A DNA stretch of 18,906 nucleotides from DATLFP01 sp035540955 (GTDB lineage Bacteria; Actinomycetota; Acidimicrobiia; Acidimicrobiales; CADCSY01), in contig DATLFP010000222.1 of NCBI GenBank assembly GCA_035540955.1, positions 1-18,906 of the forward strand, written 5' to 3'. Position numbers and translations under genes: made by a program. Positions 6,577 through 11,668 of the stretch are shown here, in pieces. How positions within the stretch are numbered: position 1 is the stretch's first letter; every line of letters starts with the position of its first letter. The notes below the pieces were generated by a model. It made no database searches and was not told the origin of the DNA. It saw nothing but the letters and a program-made list of their open reading frames with translations.

Positions 6577-6993
6577 TCAGTCGTCACTTCCCTGAGCACG
6601 GGCGGCCGGGTACACACCGAACTTCTCGAGCATGAAACGCCAGAAGAGTGGGATGGCATCGGCGGTCGGACGTTCGATCTTGTCGTCCCGCCCGGTTACG
6701 GTGCTCGATCAGCACGCACCCGGCAGTTGGTGGGCGAATTGAGCTCGGGGCGCGCACTACTACGAGGTCGTATGGCGGCTCGCGCACGGGAGTGCTCACG
6801 ACGAGGATGTCGTGCATCGAGGTGCAGCCGGCAAGACGGTCGGTAGAGCCGGAGGCAACGACGCTGTCGGCACCGCTGCCATGTGCCCGAACTCATCGGG
6901 TGGCGTCCCATGCGCGGCGAGCCTGCCGAGAAACCGGGCGATGTCCTCCCAAGGGGTTGGACGGAACGGGTAGGGCCAAGGCCCGGTCGCCAT
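6577..6993 (-). pseudogene. Unknown protein gene with two compensating frameshifts
   Basis: Read on the minus strand, one frame from ATG 6993 gives MATGPWPYPFRPTPWEDIAR and on to GTPPDEFGHMAAVP. It then degenerates and hits a stop. A second frame picks up at about 6880 with DSVVASGSTDRLAGCTSMHD, ILVVSTPV, PPYDLVVVRAPSS and GCVLIEHRNR. The first frame resumes near 6690 with DDKIERPTADAIPLFWRFML and EKFGVYPA, to the TGA at 6577-6579. Each segment looks coding only in its own frame, and the pieces join into one globular protein of about 138 residues. The shifts are opposite in sign (one base lost near 6880, one gained in the GGG run near 6690). I do not recognise the family. It is either a double-mutant pseudogene or a sequence with two indel errors. 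Confidence 0.6.
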
Positions 6994-7088
6994 CGATCCA
7001 GCTTGCAGAGCCCGTCACGGACGCATGCGAGTGTGCGTCCGCCGGCCGGCGTTGGGGGCGGCCTTTCTGTCAGTTCGGTTGACCGGGG

Positions 7089-7499
7089 TTATGGGCGTAT
7101 GTCTGCGATGCTTCTGCACTTCACGCCCGGGAGGTCGGCGAAGGCGGTGTCGTCGGCGCTCACGACCGTCCGGGTGGCTGCCCTGGCAGTAGCGGCGATG
7201 ATCAGGTCGTGCGCTCCGCGAGGCTTGCCCTGGTGTCGGACATGAACGAGCAGCTCGGCGTGAACCTCTGCCACCGCACCGTCGTAGTCGATGACGGGGA
7301 TTACGGCCAGGACGTCCTCAAGAAAGGCGAGGCGGGCCGCTCGCTTCTTTCCCGAGGACAGGAGCACACCGACTCGTAGCTCCGCCGCGGTGATGGCGGC
7401 GATCGCCACCTCGTCGTCATCACCGACAGCATCATCGAGGTCGATTGCCGAACGTTCTGCGTCGATCAGGAAGGTTGTGTCAAAGAGGAGCCTGGTCAG
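7089..7499 (-). CDS. vapC: VapC-family PIN-domain toxin, apparent CTG start
   Basis: This PIN ribonuclease of about 136 residues begins (fM)TRLLFDTTFLIDAERS, with Asp7 as the first catalytic acid, Glu40 in TAAELRVGV, Asp98 in GAHDLIIAATA and Asp116/Asp117 in VSADDTAFADLPGV. All expected acids are present. No ATG, GTG or TTG lies in frame between an upstream stop and the essential LLFDTTFLID strand. The only plausible initiator is CTG at 7499, which overlaps the antitoxin's TGA as CTGA, exactly where homologous pairs have ATGA. A GTG at 7409 would remove the first catalytic Asp. The gene is therefore likely started by CTG through translational coupling, or an ATG was mutated and the toxin is silenced or weakly made. 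The family call is strong; the start is inferred. Confidence 0.85.
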   Translation of the reverse strand: MTRLLFDTTFLIDAERSAIDLDDAVGDDDEVAIAAITAAELRVGVLLSSGKKRAARLAFLEDVLAVIPVIDYDGAVAEVHAELLVHVRHQGKPRGAHDLIIAATARAATRTVVSADDTAFADLPGVKCRSIADIRP

Positions 7500-7738
7500 G
7501 GCCGCTCCTCGATCTCGACGACGGATCGGACGTCAGCGAGGTCCTTCGACCACTGAGGATCGGGTCGGTGGCGGCGCAGCAGCGCCTTGACATCGGCACC
7601 GTGGCCATCATTCATCGGCTCCAGGGTCGCAATCGCCTTGCCTCGTCGGACGATGGTGAAGCGCTCGCCACGGTGTTCCACGGCGTCGAGAAGGTCGGCG
7701 AAGCTTCGCGCCGCCTCGGTGGCTGTGATCTCCGACAT
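7496..7738 (-). CDS. Phd/YefM-family antitoxin
   Basis: This 80-residue protein has the classic Phd/YefM N-terminus: SEITATEAARSFADLLDAVE, then HRGERFTIVRRGKAIATLEP, the dimerisation and DNA-binding fold. An acidic C-terminal tail (DLADVRSVVEIEERP) would wrap the toxin. The TGA at 7496-7498 overlaps the toxin start region. Pairing of Phd-type antitoxins with VapC toxins is common. The ATG at 7738 sits about 10 bases after a GATAAT -10-like element on the minus strand and lacks a clear Shine-Dalgarno sequence, so the transcript may be leaderless or nearly so. Confidence 0.9.
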   Translation of the reverse strand: MSEITATEAARSFADLLDAVEHRGERFTIVRRGKAIATLEPMNDGHGADVKALLRRHRPDPQWSKDLADVRSVVEIEERP

Positions 7739-7742
7739 CTAG

Positions 7743-7758
7743 ATCAGATTATCAGACT
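7743..7758 (-). promoter_or_regulatory. Candidate promoter and repeat element of the Phd/VapC operon
   Basis: On the minus strand GATAAT (7753 to 7748) is a near-consensus -10 ending 9 bases before the antitoxin ATG. On the plus strand ATCAGA occurs twice, at 7743-7748 and 7751-7756, 8 bases apart and overlapping the -10, a plausible antitoxin binding site. The element also contains the stop codon of the truncated toxin gene upstream (7744-7746), so it lies at a boundary where that gene was cut. No good -35 is visible. Confidence 0.4.
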
Positions 7759-7907
7759 GCCGGATTCACCGGCGATGCGCGTCGGCAGCTCATGGAGAAG
7801 GAAGTCGCAGTCGAGGGGACACCGACTGCGCTGCGTTCCTCGGGGAGCAGTTCATCGAGCCGGTCGAAGAACGAAGGGACGACGCCGACTTGTCGCCGAG
7901 CGCTCAC
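7744..7907 (-). pseudogene. Truncated, frameshifted toxin-like gene (partner of the small upstream gene)
   Basis: From GTG 7907, overlapping the upstream stop as GTGA, the reading is VSARRQVGVVPSFFDRLDEL then LPEERSAVGVPS. It continues in another frame from about 7806 as DFLLHELPTRIAGESGSLII and stops at 7744-7746. The pieces resemble the N-terminal part of a small cytotoxic-translational-repressor-like toxin family (pattern SFFxRLDxLLPEER...PSxTDFLLxxLP) that normally runs about 90-100 residues. Here about half is missing, and the remnant ends exactly at the promoter of the next TA module. That suggests the Phd/VapC module or a deletion replaced its 3' half. The family assignment is tentative; that the gene is broken is clearer. 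Confidence 0.5.
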
Positions 7908-8086
7908 CCGGTGGCGGGACGAAGCTGCTCGGCCAACCGGGTGGCCGTCGCCTCGACGCGCTGCCGGAACCCGTCCGGAAGCTCGTTCGGGTCAGTCACG
8001 ATGTGCTCGCGCACCACGTGGGCGCGCTCGTCCGGCGACATCGAGTCGAGTTCTTCGGCGGTGATCACCTTCGCTGCGTCGGCCAC
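7904..8086 (-). CDS. Small antitoxin-like protein of a decayed TA pair
   Basis: This protein of about 60 residues reads VADAAKVITAEELDSMSPDE, then RAHVVREHIVTDPNELPDG, then FRQRVEATATRLAEQLRP. The pattern (ITAEELxxMSPxER...VTDxxELPxxFRxRVxAxxRRLAE) belongs to a group of short helical actinobacterial proteins usually encoded just before a toxin-like gene. GTG 8086 or GTG 8068 could start it. A much longer open frame continues upstream to 8992, but that part belongs to other broken genes. It stops in a GTGA overlap with the truncated toxin gene. Its own frame is intact, so it may still be made as an orphan. The antitoxin role is inferred from gene order. Confidence 0.5.
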   Translation of the reverse strand: MADAAKVITAEELDSMSPDERAHVVREHIVTDPNELPDGFRQRVEATATRLAEQLRPATG

Positions 8087-8174
8087 GTCACCACGATGTC
8101 CGTGACGAAGCCGGCACAGGTGCCGGGTGCCCAAGCCCGTGTCGTTGCTTGCCGTTTCGACCAGTTCGGCTTGG

Positions 8175-8466
8175 TCAGGCGTCCTCAAGCAGCTTCCGCA
8201 GGCGCTTCGGTCGCGGCGCAAGCTATGAGTGAGCCACCATCCCATCAAGGGCTGCGCGGCTCGGGGGATGCCCTCCGGTTCGAGCTCGATGTCGTAAGTG
8301 AACGTGGCAGACCCGGGGGTTCTGCCGCCCTCGACCGTTCGCCCTCCTTGCACCTTGCCGCTGGTGCCGCTGCCGGCGAACCGGTAGCGCAGTCCCGGAC
8401 CAACCTCGGTGACCGCGGTGTGGGTGGTGTACTCCCGGCCCGCCAACCTGAGGACCTCCCGCACGT
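8175..8466 (-). pseudogene. SRPBCC family protein, N-terminally truncated and frameshifted
   Basis: The minus strand reads HVREVLRLAGREYTTHTAVT, EVGPGLRYRFAGSGTSG and GSATFTYDIELEPEG. It continues IPRAAQPLMGWWLTHSLRRD, then shifts frame near 8212 to KRLRKLLEDA and a TGA at 8175-8177. This is the second half of a START/polyketide-cyclase-like (SRPBCC) lipid or ligand-binding fold: antiparallel strands, then the long C-terminal helix. The first half (about 50-60 residues) is absent: the sequence runs straight back into the tail of the DUF3291-like gene. A GTG at 8464 could begin a fragment of about 96 codons, but the frameshift would cut its final helix. It is most simply a deletion fusion plus one indel. 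Confidence 0.6.
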
Positions 8467-8858
8467 GGCCCGTCGCTCGTCGACCCGCCGGCGAGCTTCC
8501 TTCCAGGGGATAGGGAGCTCGCCCGCGGTCGCCGTCCAGAAGGCGAAGGTCGCCTTCTTCATGTGCGGGCGCATCGACGCCATGGCCGACCGGTGCGGGT
8601 CCTGCCCCACCGAACTCCTCGACGGCCTCCCGGCTGGTCCAGGCCGAGAGCGTCCAGAACGTCCTACGGAACAGCTTGGCATCGAGCGAGTACCCGACGA
8701 GGCCGGGCGCCTCAGCCAGGTGGCCCCGGATCCATAGCGTCCAGCGGAGGAAGCCGGGAATGTACCGGTACCCGCGGAGCGGGAGACGCGATGCCATGAC
8801 GACAAAGGTCGGCGGCAGGGTCGGCGACCGAGATGTTGAACCAGGGCAGCGCAGGCAT
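8467..8858 (-). pseudogene. DUF3291/monooxygenase-like protein gene with two frameshifts
   Basis: Three minus-strand frames contribute in turn. From ATG 8858 the reading is MPALPWFNISVADPAAD. From about 8806 it is FVVMASRLPLRGYRYIPGFL, RWTLWIRGHLAEAPGLVGYS and LDAKLFRRTFWTLSAWTSRE. From about 8604 it is QDPHRSAMASMRPHMKKATF, AFWTATAGELPIPWKEARRR. Joined, these match a ferredoxin-like DUF3291/antibiotic-monooxygenase-type protein of about 130 residues almost end to end. The second shift falls in a GGGG run (8605-8608). The normal stop is gone, and the reading continues into the SRPBCC remnant. The ATG is preceded by GAAAGGAC and follows the DoxX-like gene by 18 bases, so the two were once an operon. 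Confidence 0.65.
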
Positions 8859-8876
8859 GAGACGACGTCCTTTCGA

Positions 8877-9314
8877 CTAGAGGGCGACGGCGATGGCGGC
8901 GACCAGGAAGAGGGCTTGCATGGCGGCCCGCGGGCCCAGAGGTGTCGCCGGCTGTCCACCAATGGTGAGGTGACGGTTGGCAGCCCGGGCATTCGCCGGG
9001 AACATGGCGATGAGCAGGCCGGCGAACAGGGCGCCGCCCCAGGTGGCGGTCGCGTCGAACAACACGGCGGCCGCCACGGCCAGCTCCAGCAAGCCGGTCA
9101 GGGTCACCAGCAGCTCGGGGCGGGGTAGCCGGCGCGGCACCATGGCGACCAGGTCCTCGCGGCGTGAGCCGAAGTGGGCAGTGGCCGTGAGCAGGAGCAT
9201 TGCGGCCAGCGCTCCCCGCAGGGCGGGTTGCCAGCCGTCGAGAGCATCGACGCCGGCGAGGCCGAGGCCTCGCAGCACGGCGAAGGCGATGGTGAGAACG
9301 AACATCGGAGCCAC
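8877..9314 (-). CDS. DoxX-like integral membrane protein
   Basis: This is a 145-residue hydrophobic protein with about four membrane segments: FVLTIAFAVLRGLGLAGV, LRGALAAMLLLTATAHFG, LLVTLTGLLELAVAAAVLF together with WGGALFAGLLIAMFP, and AAMQALFLVAAIAVAL. The sequence TATAHFGSRREDLVAMVPRR and the PANARAANRH segment between helices 3 and 4 fit the DoxX/DoxX-like family, whose members are small inner-membrane proteins linked to redox or detoxification functions. I chose GTG 9314 because GGAGG lies 8 bases upstream; ATG 9305 is the alternative. It is the first gene of a minus-strand operon whose next members (DUF3291-like, SRPBCC) are broken, and it diverges from the MMPL exporter gene. Confidence 0.75.
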   Translation of the reverse strand: MAPMFVLTIAFAVLRGLGLAGVDALDGWQPALRGALAAMLLLTATAHFGSRREDLVAMVPRRLPRPELLVTLTGLLELAVAAAVLFDATATWGGALFAGLLIAMFPANARAANRHLTIGGQPATPLGPRAAMQALFLVAAIAVAL

Positions 9315-9367
9315 TTGGGACACCTCCAGGCTCGGAACTGAGTGGATGGCGCCACTCTGCGCCTGGC

Positions 9368-9408
9368 CCATGTCCCGCCCATGTCCTCAGCAGAGCGCCT
9401 GAGGACAT
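9368..9408. promoter_or_regulatory. Compound operator in the DoxX/MMPL divergent promoter region
   Basis: Two signals overlap. ATGTCCTCAG (9381-9390) and CTGAGGACAT (9399-9408) form a perfect 10-bp inverted repeat with an 8-base spacer. CCATGTCC occurs twice as a direct repeat at 9368-9375 and 9379-9386, 11 bases start to start. The site lies 54 bases before the DoxX start and 73 bases before the MMPL ATG. The inverted repeat would suit a TetR-type dimer. The 11-bp phased direct repeats are the known layout for SARP-type regulators. The element is seen directly; the binding protein is inference. Confidence 0.55.
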
Positions 9409-9481
9409 CGATGAGACACCCGGTAACCGGAGGCTGTGGGCGTTCGGGACGGTCTCGGACAACCCATCCGGAGGTAATCCA

Positions 9482-11668
9482 ATGTCAGAGTTCCTCTTCC
9501 GACTCGGCCGCCTGACGGCGCGCCACCCCTACCGCACCCTCACGGTGTGGCTCCTGATCGGCCTGGCCGTGTTCTCGCTGAAGTCCTCCTTCGGTGGCGA
9601 GGTCAGCAACGACTTCCGGGTGCCCGGGGTGGAGGCCCAGCGGGCACGCGACCTGCTCAAGGAGCGCTTCCCCACCCAGTCCGGCAGCGCGGGCCAGGTG
9701 GTGTTCCATGTGCCGGGCGGGAGGCTCGACGAACCGGCCCGCAAGGCCGAACTGGCCGCCAGCCTGGAACGGCTGCGCACCGGTGAGCATGTGACGCTGG
9801 TAACCAACCCGTTCGACCCGGCGGGCGCGACGGTGAGCGTCGACGGCCGGACGGCCTTCACGAACATCCAGTACGACAAGCAGACGCTCGAGCGAGCCGA
9901 CTATGAGCATGTCGCCACCGCCATCGGGCCCACCCGCGCCGCCGGCATCCAAGCCGAGATCTCGGGCTCCATCGCCATGGCCGCCAACGAGGTCGAGAGC
10001 CGGGAGGGCATCGGCCTGATCGTGGCCGTGATCGTGCTGCTGGTGGCGTTCGGTTCGGTGATCGCCATGGGCATCCCCATCGGCACCGCCCTCCTCGGCC
10101 TCGGCATCGGCCTGGGGGGAATCGGCCTCCTGGCCGGGTTCATCTCCGTGCCCGACGTCTCGCCCATGCTGGCGGCCATGATCGGTCTCGGGGTCGGGAT
10201 CGACTACGCCCTGTTCGTCGTCACCCGCCACCGCCAGCACCTGCACGCAGGCATGACGGTGACCGACGCCGCCGGACGGGCCAACGCCACGGCCGGGCAG
10301 TCGGTCCTTTTCGCCGGCACCACCGTGGTCATCGCCCTCGTCGGGCTGATCCTGGCCGGCATCCCGGCCATCACCACCATGGGCGCCGCGGTTGCGATCG
10401 TCGTCATCGTGGCCATGGCCATGGCGGTAACCATGCTGCCGGCGTTCCTCGGCATGGCCGGGACGAGGATCGACACGCTGTCGGTGCGCCGTCGCCGCAG
10501 CGCCACCACGGAGACCGAGGGCCCGACCGTCTCCGGACGGTGGGCATCACACGTCGGGCACCGGCCCTGGCCCTACGCCATCGCCAGCTTGGTGGCCCTG
10601 GCCGCCCTCGCCGTCCCGGTCGGCAGCCTGCGGATCGGCTGGGCCGACGACGGCAACGCCGCCTCCTCGACGACCCAGCGCAAGAGCTACGACCTGCTCT
10701 CCGACGCCTTCGGCAAGGGCTTCAACGGCCCGTTGTCGATCGTCGTCGACGGCGGGAACGCCAGCGTCCGGCCCGCCCTCGACCGGGCCATGGGGTCTTT
10801 GAAGGCCGACCCGGAGATCGCCTCGGTCAGCCCGCCTCGCCTGAGCGACAGAGGCGATACGGCGATGTTCCTTGCCATCCCGAAGTCGTCGCCCCAGGAC
10901 GAGGCCACGACGGAGCTGGTCAAACGCCTACGCAGTGAGGTCCTGCCGGCCGCGCTGCAGGGCAGCGGTGCCACGGCGCTGATCACCGGCCAGACCGCCT
11001 TCTTCGAGGACATCTCCCAGAAGCTTTCCGACCGGCTGCCGATCTTCATCGCCGCAGTGGTGGCCCTGTCCTTCCTGCTGCTGACGGTCGTGTTCCGGTC
11101 GATCCTGGTGCCGCTCAAGGCGGCCCTCATGAACCTGCTGTCGATCGGTGCCGCCTACGGCGTGGTGGTCGCCGTCTTCCAGTGGGGGTGGGGCAACGGC
11201 CTGGTCGGGATGGAAGACACGATCCCGGTCAACCCCTTCGTCCCCCTGATCATGTTCGCCATCCTGTTCGGGCTCTCGATGGACTACGAGGTGTTCCTCC
11301 TGAGCCGGATCCGCGAGGAGTACGTGCGCAGCGGCGACAGTCACGGCAGCGTGGTGCGGGGGCTGGCCTCGACGGCCAGGGTGATCACCTCGGCCGCCCT
11401 GATCATGATCAGCATCTTCCTGGCCTTCGTGACCAGCAGCGACGTGATGGTGAAGATGTTCGGGGTCGGGTTGGCCACCGCGGTCTTCCTCGACGCCACC
11501 CTCGTCCGGATGGTGCTGGTGCCGTCCACCATGAGCCTGCTCGGCCGGGCGAACTGGTGGCTGCCCCGCTGGCTCGACCGGATCCTGCCCCGGCTGGACT
11601 TCGAGGGCGATGACCGGTCGGAGGTGACCGAACGGCCCGAGCGGGAGCTGGAGCGCCTGTCAGCCTGA
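9482..11668 (+). CDS. MMPL/RND-family transporter
   Basis: This 728-residue exporter is in the size range of short MMPL proteins. It has the N-terminal membrane helix (TLTVWLLIGLAVFSL), a first periplasmic domain, a bundle of five further helices, a second helix and periplasmic domain, then five more. The proton-relay Asp-Tyr pairs of this superfamily are present in both halves: Asp241-Tyr242 in GLGVGIDYALFVVTRHR and Asp601-Tyr602 in FGLSMDYEVFLLSRIREEY. It should use the proton gradient to export lipids or hydrophobic compounds across the membrane. A strong GGAGGT (9471-9476) precedes the ATG. It diverges from the DoxX-like gene over a compound operator. Its stop overlaps that of the convergent regulator by 9 bases, leaving no room for a terminator between them. 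The substrate is unknown. Confidence 0.93.
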   Translation: MSEFLFRLGRLTARHPYRTLTVWLLIGLAVFSLKSSFGGEVSNDFRVPGVEAQRARDLLKERFPTQSGSAGQVVFHVPGGRLDEPARKAELAASLERLRTGEHVTLVTNPFDPAGATVSVDGRTAFTNIQYDKQTLERADYEHVATAIGPTRAAGIQAEISGSIAMAANEVESREGIGLIVAVIVLLVAFGSVIAMGIPIGTALLGLGIGLGGIGLLAGFISVPDVSPMLAAMIGLGVGIDYALFVVTRHRQHLHAGMTVTDAAGRANATAGQSVLFAGTTVVIALVGLILAGIPAITTMGAAVAIVVIVAMAMAVTMLPAFLGMAGTRIDTLSVRRRRSATTETEGPTVSGRWASHVGHRPWPYAIASLVALAALAVPVGSLRIGWADDGNAASSTTQRKSYDLLSDAFGKGFNGPLSIVVDGGNASVRPALDRAMGSLKADPEIASVSPPRLSDRGDTAMFLAIPKSSPQDEATTELVKRLRSEVLPAALQGSGATALITGQTAFFEDISQKLSDRLPIFIAAVVALSFLLLTVVFRSILVPLKAALMNLLSIGAAYGVVVAVFQWGWGNGLVGMEDTIPVNPFVPLIMFAILFGLSMDYEVFLLSRIREEYVRSGDSHGSVVRGLASTARVITSAALIMISIFLAFVTSSDVMVKMFGVGLATAVFLDATLVRMVLVPSTMSLLGRANWWLPRWLDRILPRLDFEGDDRSEVTERPERELERLSA

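Noticed and set aside
7445..8737. 430-codon plus-strand open frame across the decay zone
   Set aside because: It is antisense to recognisable minus-strand protein pieces and has no domain signal of its own.
7904..8992. 362-codon minus-strand open frame taken as one protein
   Set aside because: It strings together unrelated segments: DUF3291-like middle part, SRPBCC half and the small antitoxin-like gene, with noncoding stretches between. It is not one gene.
9485..10246. 253-codon minus-strand open frame, His/Asp/Gly-rich
   Set aside because: It is a shadow of the MMPL gene; the composition is typical of the reverse complement of membrane helices in GC-rich DNA.
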